From Synechococcus sp. RedBA-s (lineage in GTDB: Bacteria; Cyanobacteriota; Cyanobacteriia; PCC-6307; Cyanobiaceae), in assembly GCF_024345495.1 (NCBI RefSeq), contig NZ_JAGQBF010000013.1, forward strand, positions 1 to 64,000: a stretch of DNA of 64,000 bases, read 5' to 3'. The translations under genes were made by a program, and so were the position numbers. The first letter of the stretch is position 1. Each line of letters opens with the position of its first letter. This document shows, piece after piece, positions 27,628 through 36,196 of the stretch. Below the pieces are notes generated by a model. It saw only the letters and a list, made by a program, of their open reading frames with translations, was not told where the DNA came from and made no database searches.

Positions 27628-28643
27628 GGGGCCTGAACTGCTGCGATGATCCTCGCCCCTTGGTGGCTGCAGCGGCAGCACCAGGCCTCGAATCCCTCCG
27701 CCGCTAGGGCGTCGTGCAACTGCTCACGGGCCGCCTCGGCCCGCTCCAGCCCGGCGAAGAGGGCAAAGAGGCTGGGACCAGAACCGCTCATCGCCACCGC
27801 CAGGGGGTCGATCGCACGGCGCAGCAGCCCCAGCCCGGTGCGCACGCTCTCCTGCTCCGGCTCCACCACCGACTGCAGGTCGTTGCGCAGGGGCGGCAGG
27901 GCCCGCTGCCCCCTCAGGGCTGCCAGCAGCGCTCCATCGCGCAGGATCTGGCGCCGCTGCTCGAATTCGCTCTCGCGCTCCAGGTAAAAGTCGCCCCGCA
28001 GCTCCCGGCAGCGGCCATAGGCCCAGGGGGTGGAGACACTGGCGGCCGGATCCTTGATCAGCAGCACCGCCAGCTCCTCGGGCCCCGCGACCTCGGATCC
28101 CAGGACCGCTGGAGCCGCGGCCGGGAGCAGCACTGGCTCCAGCCTCTCCCCGCGGCCGAAGCAGAGCTGGGTGCCGCCGCTGAGGGTGAAGGGCACATCC
28201 GAGCCCAGCTGCGCCGCCAGTTGCAGCAGGCTGGCGGCATCGAGCTGGAGCCCCCAGAGCCGATTCAGCCCCAGCAGGGCCGCGGCCCCGTCGCTGGAGC
28301 CACCGGCCAGGCCGGCGCCGATGGGGATGCGTTTCTCCAGCTGAAGCGTGGCCCCCAGCTCCGGCCGCTCGGCGTGCTGCCGGAGCAGCTCAGCGGCCCG
28401 CACCACCAGATTGCCGCCGTCGGTGGGAAGGGTGCTGGTGCCGCAGTGCAGCACGATCGCCCCATCGCCTCGCGGAGCGATCGTCAGTCGATCGGCCAGA
28501 TCGAGGCTCTGCATCACCATCGCCAGTTCGTGGAAGCCATCGGCCCGTAGCCCGAGCACCTCCAGATGCAGGTTGATCTTGGCCGGCGCCTCCACGGTCA
28601 GCTCATCCACTGGGAAGGGGTCCATGGGGCGCAGGTCAGTCAT
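27624..28643 (-). CDS. ispE: 4-diphosphocytidyl-2-C-methyl-D-erythritol kinase
   Basis: A 339-residue GHMP kinase of the MEP isoprenoid pathway. It phosphorylates CDP-methylerythritol. Visible are [24 protein letters not shown] at the N-terminus (substrate binding), the ATP-binding glycine-rich [18 protein letters not shown] (about residues 105-122) and the C-terminal [12 protein letters not shown]. dxs of the same pathway is also in this window but 30 kb away. It overlaps rsmA by 8 bp and DUF3082 by 4 bp. Confidence 0.95.
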   Translation of the reverse strand: MTDLRPMDPFPVDELTVEAPAKINLHLEVLGLRADGFHELAMVMQSLDLADRLTIAPRGDGAIVLHCGTSTLPTDGGNLVVRAAELLRQHAERPELGATLQLEKRIPIGAGLAGGSSDGAAALLGLNRLWGLQLDAASLLQLAAQLGSDVPFTLSGGTQLCFGRGERLEPVLLPAAAPAVLGSEVAGPEELAVLLIKDPAASVSTPWAYGRCRELRGDFYLERESEFEQRRQILRDGALLAALRGQRALPPLRNDLQSVVEPEQESVRTGLGLLRRAIDPLAVAMSGSGPSLFALFAGLERAEAAREQLHDALAAEGFEAWCCRCSHQGARIIAAVQAP

Positions 28644-29451
28644 GGGTGGCTGGGCAGATCTGGCGGGTCAGCTCCACCCAGCGCTCGGGGGAGAGCTCCT
28701 GGGGCCGCTGCTGCAGCGACACTCCCGCCCGCTGGGCGCGCTCGGCCAGCTCCGGTTCGTTCCAGAGCCCGGCCAGGGAGTTGCGCAGCATCTTGCGCCG
28801 GGCCGCGAAGCAGCGCTTGAGCAGACCCTCCAGCCGTGTGGCCAGCTCTGGCTCCAGCCGCTCGGCCGGTGGCAGGGGATCGAGCACGATCACCTCCGAC
28901 ATCACCCGCGGCGGCGGCTGGAAGCAGCGGGGCGGCACGGCGCAGACCGAGCGGCAGCGCGCCAGCAGTTGCAGGCGCACGCTCAGGGCGCTGAAGGCGC
29001 TGCTGCCGGCCAGCGCCCGGATGCGCTCGCCCACCTCCTGCTGAACCAGCAGCACCAGCCGCTGATAGGGAACGGCCAGGGGGCGATCGAGGCGGCCCAC
29101 CAGCCGCTCCAGCAGAGGACCAGTGATGTTGTACGGGATGTTGGCCACCACCTTGTCGGCGGCGGGTAGATCCAGCCGCAGCACGTCACCCTCCAGCAGC
29201 TGGAAGCGAGTATCCCCAGCGAAGTGCTGGCGCAGGCCGGCCACCAGGTCGCGGTCGAGTTCGATCGCGTGCAGCTCCCCCAGCCCTGTGGCCAGCAGCC
29301 GCTGCGTGAGCGCTCCGCGGCCCGGACCCACCTCCAGCACCCGCTCACCCGGCTGCAGCTCCGCCGCCGCCACGATCCGCTCCAGCACGGCGGTGTCGGT
29401 GAGCCAGTGCTGGCCGAAGCGCTTGCGGGTCTGGTGGCCCCCGAAGGACAT
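28636..29451 (-). CDS. rsmA: 16S rRNA dimethyladenosine transferase
   Basis: The 271-residue KsgA/RsmA enzyme dimethylates two adjacent adenosines near the 3' end of 16S rRNA. It begins with the [11 protein letters not shown] motif, has SAM motif [16 protein letters not shown], the acidic AIELDRDL, the catalytic [14 protein letters not shown], and a C-terminal helical domain. Length is standard. It is first in an rsmA-ispE-DUF3082 unit and is divergent from a small secreted protein gene 85 bp away. Confidence 0.96.
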   Translation of the reverse strand: MSFGGHQTRKRFGQHWLTDTAVLERIVAAAELQPGERVLEVGPGRGALTQRLLATGLGELHAIELDRDLVAGLRQHFAGDTRFQLLEGDVLRLDLPAADKVVANIPYNITGPLLERLVGRLDRPLAVPYQRLVLLVQQEVGERIRALAGSSAFSALSVRLQLLARCRSVCAVPPRCFQPPPRVMSEVIVLDPLPPAERLEPELATRLEGLLKRCFAARRKMLRNSLAGLWNEPELAERAQRAGVSLQQRPQELSPERWVELTRQICPATHD

Positions 29452-29536
29452 GGGCGTGATCGGGCAGGTTCACCAGATTGCCCGGCCGGGCGGCGCTGTC
29501 CTGGCTAGTTCTGGAGCACAAATCCTCCAGGTGGCC

Positions 29537-29860
29537 ATGGGCCCCGTGATCAAGCACTCCCCCAGGGCGGCCCTGGCCCGCTGGCCGACGTGGTGGCTGT
29601 GCAGCCTGGCCGCTGCAGCAGTTGCCCTGGTGGGCGTGGCGCCGGCCCGCTCGGGCAGTGTCAGTGCCGACTCCGTCTGGACCAGGGAGAACGCCCTGGA
29701 GCGGGCCCGGCAACTGGTGCCGCGTGGTGCCATCCCGGGCCGGCACCGCTGCCAGCAGATGATGGTGGGCACCGGCAACTACCGCTACCGCTGCATCGTG
29801 GAGTTCAGCCGGCCAGCAGAGCAACTGCCAGACCAACAGCGGGATCAGCCCTCGCCCTGA
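29537..29860 (+). CDS. Small secreted protein, conserved in picocyanobacteria
   Basis: The 107-residue protein has a signal peptide (WWLCSLAAAAVALVGVAPARSG, cleavage likely near residue 37). The mature part has the motif NALERARQLVPRGA, a cysteine at CQQMMVGTGNYRYRC and a second cysteine, so one disulfide is likely. I recognise the family only as a hypothetical of picocyanobacteria. An upstream in-frame start would add residues without signal-peptide character. The last 16 bp overlap the converging yraN-like gene. Confidence 0.66.
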   Translation: MGPVIKHSPRAALARWPTWWLCSLAAAAVALVGVAPARSGSVSADSVWTRENALERARQLVPRGAIPGRHRCQQMMVGTGNYRYRCIVEFSRPAEQLPDQQRDQPSP

Positions 29861-30255
29861 ACCAGGGGGAGGTCCTCCAGGCGCAGCCAGCGCACCGCAC
29901 CGGACGCCGGTGGCAGGGGTACCAGCGCACAGACCACCTCCAGGGGCAGCTGGGCCTGCCGGGGGTTCTCCGCCAGCCAGCAGCTGAGCGCCCGGGCCAG
30001 CCGCCGGCGTTTGCCCGCGCCAAGGGCGGCCACTCCCCAGCCATCGGCGCCGCTGCGACGGCGTCCCTTCACCTCCACCACCAGCAGCCGACCCGGTTTG
30101 GCCACCACTAGATCCAGCTCCCCCCAGCGGCAGCGCCAGCGGCTGGCCAGCAGCCGCCAGCCGCGCTGGCGCAGCAGCCTCAGGGCCCGCTGCTCGGCCC
30201 AGGCCCCCGGCAGGGCGCTGCGGCTGCGGGCGCGTTGCGTTCTGCTCTGGCTCAA
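29845..30255 (-). CDS. YraN / UPF0102 family nuclease-like protein
   Basis: The 136-residue protein has the UPF0102 pattern: AEQRALRLLRQRGWRLLASRWR, GELDLVVAKPGRLLVVEVKGRR (the D...EVK restriction-endonuclease-like core) and AALGAGKRRRLARALSCWL. The fold resembles Holliday-junction resolvases; biochemical role is not established. It converges with the small secreted protein gene by a 16-bp overlap and is divergent from the pentapeptide protein gene. Confidence 0.88.
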   Translation of the reverse strand: MSQSRTQRARSRSALPGAWAEQRALRLLRQRGWRLLASRWRCRWGELDLVVAKPGRLLVVEVKGRRRSGADGWGVAALGAGKRRRLARALSCWLAENPRQAQLPLEVVCALVPLPPASGAVRWLRLEDLPLVQGEG

Positions 30256-30306
30256 GGGGCTGGCCGCCGGATTTTCCTAGGGTTCCCCTCCTGTCCCTTC
30301 CCTGCC

Positions 30307-30822
30307 ATGGCTGCCCCGCTGCGTTCGCTGGTCTCGGGCCTGGTGACCTGGATGGGCTGCGGCCTGCTGGCCCTGCTGCTCCTGCTGCTCCTGCTGCCGG
30401 CCGCTCCCGCCAGCGCGGCGATGGATTACGCCAAACAGGTGTTGATCGGTGCTGATTTCCACGACGCAGACCTGCGCGGCGTCACCTTCAATCTCACCAA
30501 CCTGCGCGACGCCAACCTCTCCGGCGCCGACATGCGCAACGCCAGCTTGTTCGGCGCCAAGCTTCAGGACGCCAACATGCATGGTGTCGACCTGCGTGAA
30601 GCCACCCTGGATTCGGCCGTGCTCGAAGGCACCGACCTGCGCGAAGCCGTGCTGGAAGATGCCTTCGCTTTCAACACCAAGTTCGCCGACGTGGCGATCG
30701 ACGGGGCTGATTTCACCAACGTGCCCCTGCGCGGGGACGTGCTCACTTCCCTCTGCGCCATCGCCAGCGGCACCAATCCCGTCACGGGCCGCTCCACCCG
30801 TGAGAGCCTCGGCTGCTCCTGA
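30307..30822 (+). CDS. Secreted pentapeptide-repeat protein (lumenal or periplasmic)
   Basis: The 171-residue protein has a signal peptide with a long leucine core and an AxA site (PAAPASA, about residues 32-38). Tandem A(D/N)LxX pentapeptides follow (ADFHDADLRGVTFNLTNLRD, ANLSGADMRNASLFGAKLQD and so on through about residue 140). These form a right-handed quadrilateral beta helix. The C-terminal 25 residues have two cysteines (SLCAIA and LGCS) that may form a disulfide cap. Thylakoid-lumen pentapeptide proteins of this size are common in cyanobacteria; their function is unknown. Confidence 0.88.
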   Translation: MAAPLRSLVSGLVTWMGCGLLALLLLLLLLPAAPASAAMDYAKQVLIGADFHDADLRGVTFNLTNLRDANLSGADMRNASLFGAKLQDANMHGVDLREATLDSAVLEGTDLREAVLEDAFAFNTKFADVAIDGADFTNVPLRGDVLTSLCAIASGTNPVTGRSTRESLGCS

Positions 30823-30865
30823 TCCCAAGGTCCCCGATCCCAAGGTCCCTGATGCCCCCGTCCCC
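30821..30865 (+). repeat. Three tandem 15-bp units upstream of a hypothetical gene
   Basis: GATCCCAAGGTCCCC is followed directly by GATCCCAAGGTCCCT and by a degenerate third copy GATGCCCCCGTCCCC. Read in the frame of the downstream gene the units would encode DPKVP, DPKVP and DAPVP, but there is no start codon ahead of them apart from codons inside the pentapeptide gene. They begin on the stop codon of that gene. Confidence 0.85.
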
Positions 30866-30871
30866 GCTGCC

Positions 30872-31297
30872 ATGAGCTTCGACGCCCACAGCCTCGAGCG
30901 CCTTCGCCAGCTGGGCCGCCAGCTGCCCCAGCCTCTGCCGGCACCGGCGGCGCCCGCCAGTGCCCAGCCCAGGGCCAGCGAGCAGCGCCATCCGGTGGAG
31001 CTGGAGCGCGACCCGGAGCAGCTCTTCCGGGAGCTGATGCAGGTGAGCCCCGACGGCAGCGTGCCGCCCCACCTGATGGAGCGCCTGCGCACCCTCGAAG
31101 CCAGCCGCACGGCCCAGCAGGCCAGCGAGCGGCGCGCGCCGGCCGGCCAGACCCCCAGCCCAGCCGGCCAGCCCAGCCGGCGATCTACCCCCGGCCGCAG
31201 CACCTCCCCCCGGGCCGACCCCCGCCTGGCGGACGAGCACGCCGATCTCTACACCGCCTTCCATTCCCTCCTGCTCGAAGACGAGGAGGGGGATTGA
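30872..31297 (+). CDS. Hypothetical protein, 141 residues, conserved in picocyanobacteria
   Basis: The protein has an N-terminal helix (HSLERLRQLGRQLPQPLPAP), a conserved central block (LERDPEQLFRELMQVSPDGS, then VPPHLMERLRTLEASR), a disordered Pro/Ser/Arg stretch, and an acidic C-terminal helix (DLYTAFHSLLLEDEEGD). I recognise the central block from Synechococcus hypotheticals but know no function. The frame stays open upstream through a 15-bp repeat, so a longer product is conceivable. The ABC transporter trio starts 44 bp downstream. Confidence 0.68.
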   Translation: MSFDAHSLERLRQLGRQLPQPLPAPAAPASAQPRASEQRHPVELERDPEQLFRELMQVSPDGSVPPHLMERLRTLEASRTAQQASERRAPAGQTPSPAGQPSRRSTPGRSTSPRADPRLADEHADLYTAFHSLLLEDEEGD

Positions 31298-31341
31298 GGC
31301 CCATCGGCCCAGCCAGCCCCCGGCTCCCGGGGCTGTCCTAG

Positions 31342-32325
31342 ATGGCGATCATCGAGGCCCAGGGGCTCGGCAAGAGCTTCCGGGTGGCTGACAAGCAGCC
31401 TGGCCTGGGTGGAACCCTGCGCCACTTCTTTGCCCGCCGCCTCAAGGACATTCCGGCGGTGCGGGATGTGAGCTTCAGTATTGAGCCCGGCGAGGTGGTG
31501 GGCTTCCTGGGGGCCAACGGCGCCGGCAAGACCACCACCCTCAAGATGCTCACCGGCCTGATCGAGCCCAGTGCCGGGGCGGTGGAGGTGGCGGGCTTCA
31601 GGCCCTTCCGCCGTCAGGCGTCCTTCCTGCGCACGATCACCCTGGTGATGGGGCAGAAGCAGCAGCTGATCTGGGATCTGCCACCGCTTGATTCCCTGCG
31701 CGTGAATGCGGCGGTCTACGGCATCCCCGAGGCCGAAGCGAGGCGTCGTATCGAGGAGCTCGCCGAAATGCTGGAGCTGGGGGAGGAGCTGCGCCGGCCG
31801 GTGCGCAAGCTCTCGCTCGGTCAGCGCATGAAGGCCGAGTTGCTGGCGGCGCTGCTGCATCGCCCCTCCGTGCTCTTCCTCGATGAACCCACCCTCGGGC
31901 TGGATGTCAATGCCCAGGTGCGGGTGCGTGAGTTCCTCGCCGACTACAACCGTCGCACCGGCGCCACCGTGCTGCTCACCAGCCATTACATGGGCGACAT
32001 CACCGCCCTCTGCCAGCGGGTGCTGCTGATCCACCAGGGCCGGCTCTTCTATGACGGCAGCCTGCAGGAGCTGACCCAGCGGCTGGCCCCCTACCGAGAG
32101 GTCTGCTGCGATCTGGCGGCGCCCTATCCGCCGGAGGCCTTCGCCGGTTTCGGTGAACTGGAATCCCTGATCGGTCAGCGGTTGCGGCTGCTGGTGTCGC
32201 GGGAGCAGCTCACGGCCACCCTCTCGCGGCTGCTCTCCAGCTTCCCGGTGCTCGATCTGGAGGTGAACGATCCGCCGGTGGAGGAGATCATTGGCCGCCT
32301 CTTCCGTGAGGGGACGGTGGGATGA
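31342..32325 (+). CDS. ABC transporter ATP-binding protein (COG4586 type)
   Basis: The 327-residue ATPase has Walker A GANGAGKTTTLKML (about residues 61-74), a Q-loop region (VMGQKQQLIWDLP), the ABC signature KLSLGQRMKAELLAAL (a variant, LSLGQ), Walker B SVLFLDEPTLGLD, and the H-loop LLTSHYMGD. The N-terminal 40 residues with RHFFARRLKDIPAV match the uncharacterised COG4586 type rather than classic drug exporters. Two permease genes follow with 4-bp and 1-bp overlaps, making a complete ABC-2 transporter. Substrate is unknown. Confidence 0.9.
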   Translation: MAIIEAQGLGKSFRVADKQPGLGGTLRHFFARRLKDIPAVRDVSFSIEPGEVVGFLGANGAGKTTTLKMLTGLIEPSAGAVEVAGFRPFRRQASFLRTITLVMGQKQQLIWDLPPLDSLRVNAAVYGIPEAEARRRIEELAEMLELGEELRRPVRKLSLGQRMKAELLAALLHRPSVLFLDEPTLGLDVNAQVRVREFLADYNRRTGATVLLTSHYMGDITALCQRVLLIHQGRLFYDGSLQELTQRLAPYREVCCDLAAPYPPEAFAGFGELESLIGQRLRLLVSREQLTATLSRLLSSFPVLDLEVNDPPVEEIIGRLFREGTVG

Positions 32326-33110
32326 AACGCTCCCTGAGGCTGGCGCGGGTGCTGCTCTCGGTGCAATACGCCTACATGCTCGAGTACCGCGCCGAGATCG
32401 CGCTCTGGGCCCTCTCCGGTCTGCTGCCGCTGATCATGCTGGCGCTCTGGAGTGGGGCCGGCGCGGCCGCTGATCTCAGCCTCGGCCCGGCGGAGCTGAG
32501 GCGCTACTTCCTGGCGGCCTTTGTCGTTCGTCAGTTCACGGTGGTGTGGGTGATCCACATCTTCGAAGAGGACGCCCTGCAGGGACGGCTCTCCCCCTAT
32601 CTGCTGCAACCGCTTCACCCCTTCTGGCGCTACCTGGCGGCCCACATCGCCGAGCAGGCCACCCGGGTGCCCTTCGTACTGGCGATCGTGCTGGCGGTTT
32701 GGCTGCTGGGGGCCGGGGCCAGCGGCTGGCCGCCTCCCTCCACCTGGCTGCTGGGCCTGCTGGTGACCATCCTGGCTTTTCTGCTGCGCTTCCTGTTGCA
32801 ATCGGTGATCACCATGGCCTGCTTCTGGAGCGAGCGGGCAGCGGCGCTGGAGCGCCTGCTGCTGATCCCCTACCTTTTTCTCTCCGGGCTGGTGGCGCCG
32901 CTGGAGGCCTTCCCCCCCGCCCTGCGCCGCCTGGCACTGGCCACCCCCTTCCCTTCGATGGTCGACTTCCCGGCTCGGTTGCTCTCCGGCGCCGAGGTGG
33001 ACCTGCTAGGGGGGCTGTTCACGATGGCTGCCTGGACGGCTCTGCTGCTGCCCCTGTTTCTGCTGTTCTGGCGGGCCGGGCTGCGGCGCTACGCGGCCAT
33101 GGGGGCCTGA
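32322..33110 (+). CDS. ABC-2 permease, first subunit (COG4587 type)
   Basis: The 262-residue protein has six membrane segments. The start MKRSLRLARVLLSVQYAYMLEYRAEIALW and the central FEEDALQGRLSPYLLQPLHP motif are typical of COG4587 permeases. It begins with an ATGA overlap on the ATPase gene and shares one base with the next permease start (TGATG). It should pair with the following subunit as the membrane half of the exporter. Confidence 0.87.
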   Translation: MKRSLRLARVLLSVQYAYMLEYRAEIALWALSGLLPLIMLALWSGAGAAADLSLGPAELRRYFLAAFVVRQFTVVWVIHIFEEDALQGRLSPYLLQPLHPFWRYLAAHIAEQATRVPFVLAIVLAVWLLGAGASGWPPPSTWLLGLLVTILAFLLRFLLQSVITMACFWSERAAALERLLLIPYLFLSGLVAPLEAFPPALRRLALATPFPSMVDFPARLLSGAEVDLLGGLFTMAAWTALLLPLFLLFWRAGLRRYAAMGA

Positions 33111-33898
33111 TGGGCCGCTATCTGCGCAGCCTGGGGTCCTTCTGGTCGTCGTCGCTGGCGATGGAGCTCGAGTATCCGCTCAATGCCCTGATTGAGCTGC
33201 TCTCGGTGCTGGGCAACCTGGCCGGCAGCGTGGTGCTGCTGGCGCTGTTCTACGGCCGCGGCCATGGCCTGGGCGGCTGGAGCTGGGATGAGGCCTTGGT
33301 GGTGCTGGGGATCTACACCCTGCTCGATGGCTACACCAGCACCCTGCTGCAGCCCAACCTGGGGGCGATCGTCAACCATGTGCGCACCGGCAGCCTCGAT
33401 TTCGTGCTGCTCAAGCCGATCGACAGTCAGTTCTGGCTCTCGGCCCGCAGCTTCTCCCCCTGGGGTCTGCCCGGGGTGCTGGCGGGGCTGGCACTGATCG
33501 GGCTGGCGGCGCGGCGGGCGGGGGCCAGCCCCTCGCTGCCCACCCTGCTGGGCACCGCCCTGCTGCTGCTCAGCAGTGCCCTGATCCTTTACAGCCTCTG
33601 GTTTGTGCTGGCGGCCACCAGCATCTGGTTCGTCAAGGTCTGGAACGCCACGGAGGTGCTGCGCAGCACCCTTGTGGCCGGCCGCTTCCCCGTCAGCGCC
33701 TACCCCCCCGCCCTGCGCACCCTGTTCACCCTGGTGCTGCCGGTGGCCTTTCTCACCACCGTGCCGGCGGAAGCGATCCTGGGTCGTGCCACGCCGTCCT
33801 GGGTGCTGGCCAGCCTGGGGATGGCGCTGCTGTCCCTGACACTCAGCCGTGTTCTCTGGCGCCATGCCCTGCGCTACTACACCTCGGCCTCCAGTTGA
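33110..33898 (+). CDS. ABC-2 permease, second subunit (DUF990/COG3694 type)
   Basis: The 262-residue protein has six membrane segments and the family pattern AMELEYPLNALIELLSVL, then NHVRTGSLDFVLLKPIDSQF. The GSLDFVLLKP motif aligns in position with GRLSPYLLQP of the upstream subunit, so the two are distant paralogues forming a heterodimer. The start overlaps the previous stop (TGATG). It ends the three-gene unit. Confidence 0.87.
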   Translation: MGRYLRSLGSFWSSSLAMELEYPLNALIELLSVLGNLAGSVVLLALFYGRGHGLGGWSWDEALVVLGIYTLLDGYTSTLLQPNLGAIVNHVRTGSLDFVLLKPIDSQFWLSARSFSPWGLPGVLAGLALIGLAARRAGASPSLPTLLGTALLLLSSALILYSLWFVLAATSIWFVKVWNATEVLRSTLVAGRFPVSAYPPALRTLFTLVLPVAFLTTVPAEAILGRATPSWVLASLGMALLSLTLSRVLWRHALRYYTSASS

Positions 33899-33978
33899 CA
33901 GCGCCGGCGTAGCCGCAAGGACGAAACTGGGTCCCCGGGTCGTTGTGCGGCCTGATTCAGGCTTTCGACAGGACCCCC

Positions 33979-34719
33979 GTGGCACAGCAACGAGACGGAC
34001 TGCGAGACGGCCTGCCTCACGGCCATGGCAGCCGCCATCAGGAGAAACACCGCACGAACCGGGTGGGCTGGCTGCGGGCTGCGGTGCTCGGGGCCAATGA
34101 CGGCATCGTCTCCACCGCCAGCTTGCTGGTGGGGGTGGCAGCGGCCGAGGCCGAGCACGGCGCGATCATGGTGGCCGGAGCGGCCGGACTGGTGGCCGGG
34201 GCGATGTCGATGGCGGCCGGTGAATACGTTTCGGTCAGCTCCCAGGCCGATACCGAGCAGGCTGACCTGGCGCGGGAGCGTCAGGAGCTCGTTGATGATG
34301 CGGCGGCGGAGCTGGCGGAGCTCACCGGCATCTACGTGCATCGCGGCCTGGATCCGGCCCTGGCCCGCGAGGTGGCACTGCAGCTCACCCGCCACGATGC
34401 CCTCGGCGCCCATGCCCGTGATGAGCTGGGCATCAGCGAGGCATTGGCCGCCCGGCCGGTTCAGGCCGCCCTCACCTCGGCGGTGATGTTCTCGATCGGA
34501 GCGGCCCTGCCCCTGGTCACCGCTTCCCTGCTGCCCGCCTCCCGGATCGCGCTGGGGGTCTCACTCACCTCCCTGGTGTTCCTTGGCGTGCTCGGTGGGG
34601 TCTCCGCCCGGGCCGGTGGCGCCAGGCTGGGCACCGCCATCCTGCGCGTCACCCTCTGGGGAGCGCTGGCGATGGCGGCCACGGCCCTGATCGGCTCCCT
34701 GCTGGGGGTCTCGGTCTGA
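33979..34719 (+). CDS. VIT1/CCC1 family iron/manganese transporter
   Basis: About 246 residues. The first membrane block has the VIT1 signature LRAAVLGANDGIVSTASLLVGVA and AGAMSMAAGEYVSVSSQAD. A cytoplasmic helical insert (about residues 80-150) rich in E and H follows, where family members bind metal. Three C-terminal membrane segments complete it. The fold moves Fe2+ or Mn2+ out of the cytoplasm. I favour the GTG at 33979 because AGGA lies 5 bp upstream; a TTG at 33943 would add 12 residues. Confidence 0.9.
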   Translation: MAQQRDGLRDGLPHGHGSRHQEKHRTNRVGWLRAAVLGANDGIVSTASLLVGVAAAEAEHGAIMVAGAAGLVAGAMSMAAGEYVSVSSQADTEQADLARERQELVDDAAAELAELTGIYVHRGLDPALAREVALQLTRHDALGAHARDELGISEALAARPVQAALTSAVMFSIGAALPLVTASLLPASRIALGVSLTSLVFLGVLGGVSARAGGARLGTAILRVTLWGALAMAATALIGSLLGVSV

Positions 34720-34792
34720 GCAGCACAGATGCGTGTCAGATCAAGGCGAACACCGATAAGGTCCTGCCTGCGACCAGCCGCCGGATCCCGCC

Positions 34793-35854
34793 ATGACCAC
34801 TCACCTGCGCCGATGGGGCCTGCTGGCCCTGGCGGGACTGCCGGTCCTGGGGATCGGCGCCGCAGTGGCACTGGGGCCACGGCTGCCGGATCCCGTCCTG
34901 GCGGCGGTGGAGGCACCCGCACCGCCCACTGAGGTTCCCGCTCCGGATCCGCCCCAGGCGGCAGAGCCGTCTCCGTCCTCGTCCTCAACGGTGGTGCTGC
35001 TGCCCTCGCAGCCGGGCTTGCCCCTGGCGGCTGATGGCCGCCACTACCCACTGGTGCCCGGCGATCCCCAGGTGGTGGCCGACCTGCTGGTGTCGCTGGA
35101 GGAAGCCCTGCGCTCGCCCGATACCCCGGCGGAGTCGTTGCCGGCCCTGGGCCACCAGCAGCAGGTGATCCTGCGGGTGCTGGCGGTGCGCGAGGGCCAG
35201 GCCCAGGAAGTGCGGCAGCGCCTTTCCCCCCGCTGGCAGGCGGTGCTGGACCATCACCTGGGGGCCCGCCGGGCCTTTCTCTCCATGCGCCGCCGCGGCC
35301 CGGGCAGTCCCACCCTGCCCGCCTGGCGGATCGTGGCGCCGGAGCCAGCGGAGAAGCTGCTGGGCTACTACCGCAGTGCCGCCGCGGCCACCGGCATCGA
35401 CTGGGAAGTGCTGGCGGCCGTCAATCTGGTGGAGTCAGGGATGGGCCGGATTGATGGCGTTTCGGTGGCCGATGCCCGCGGGCCGATGCAGTTCCTGCCC
35501 ACCACCTGGGCGGAGCCCGGGATCGGTAAGGGCAACATCCGCGATCCCCACGACGCCATCCATGCCGCCGCTCGCTACCTGGTGCGGCGGGGTGGGCTCA
35601 AGGACATTCGCAAGGGGCTCTGGGGCTACAACAACAGCGATTACTACGGCAAGGCCGTCCTCCATTACGCCGCCCTTTTGCGCGAGGATCCCGCCGCCTA
35701 CACCAGCCTCTACCACTGGGAAATCCACTATGCCTCCAATGCCGGTGACCTCTGGCTGCCCGTGGGCTACTCCCAGACCAAACCCATCCCAGTGGCCCTC
35801 TACCTCCAGCGTTTCCCCGCCAGCGCCCCGCCGGCCGCCAACCGTGGAGCCTGA
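34793..35854 (+). CDS. Lytic transglycosylase (SLT domain), secreted
   Basis: The 353-residue protein has an N-terminal membrane or signal segment (RRWGLLALAGLPVLGIGAAV), a Pro/Ser-rich linker to about residue 65, a helical middle part, and a C-terminal SLT goose-lysozyme-like domain. The catalytic glutamate is in LAAVNLVESGMGR, and the GPMQFLPTTWA and YNNSDYYGKAVLHYA motifs follow. It cleaves peptidoglycan between MurNAc and GlcNAc with 1,6-anhydro ring formation. Its neighbours give no pathway clue. Confidence 0.9.
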   Translation: MTTHLRRWGLLALAGLPVLGIGAAVALGPRLPDPVLAAVEAPAPPTEVPAPDPPQAAEPSPSSSSTVVLLPSQPGLPLAADGRHYPLVPGDPQVVADLLVSLEEALRSPDTPAESLPALGHQQQVILRVLAVREGQAQEVRQRLSPRWQAVLDHHLGARRAFLSMRRRGPGSPTLPAWRIVAPEPAEKLLGYYRSAAAATGIDWEVLAAVNLVESGMGRIDGVSVADARGPMQFLPTTWAEPGIGKGNIRDPHDAIHAAARYLVRRGGLKDIRKGLWGYNNSDYYGKAVLHYAALLREDPAAYTSLYHWEIHYASNAGDLWLPVGYSQTKPIPVALYLQRFPASAPPAANRGA

Positions 35855-35914
35855 AGGCGGCGTGGAAATTGCGCTGGCCGCCGCTGGTCGTTGGTGCCGT
35901 GGTGGAGTGGAGGG

Positions 35915-36196
35915 ATGAGCGCTCGTCTGGTGCTCGGGCCCGTGCACGTCTGCCCGCAGGTGCGGGAATGGCTGGATCTGGAAACCCTGCAACGCCTGGT
36001 GGCCCGCCACCGCCGCGGCGACTGGGGTGAGGTGGATGCCCGCGATGCCAGGGCCAACACCCTGGCGGCCTATCACCAGTGCGGCCGGCTGCGCAGCGTC
36101 TACGACCTGGGCCAGGGGCTGTCCATCTGGGTGATCACCGACCACCTCGGCACCGACAGCCTGCAGACCACCGTGCTCATCCCAGTCGATGAGTGA
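35915..36196 (+). CDS. Small conserved protein of unknown function
   Basis: The 93-residue soluble protein reads LVLGPVHVCPQVREWLDLET, then LVARHRRGDWGEVDARDARANTLAAY and LGQGLSIWVITDHLGTDSLQTTVLIPVDE. I recognise the pattern (short helix, RHxxGDWG, SxWVITxxxxxxTTVLxP) from small proteins widespread on bacterial chromosomes and plasmids with no known role. The start chosen (MSARLVLG) is preceded by GGAGTGGAGGG. Its last 8 bp overlap the following kinase gene. Confidence 0.72.
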   Translation: MSARLVLGPVHVCPQVREWLDLETLQRLVARHRRGDWGEVDARDARANTLAAYHQCGRLRSVYDLGQGLSIWVITDHLGTDSLQTTVLIPVDE

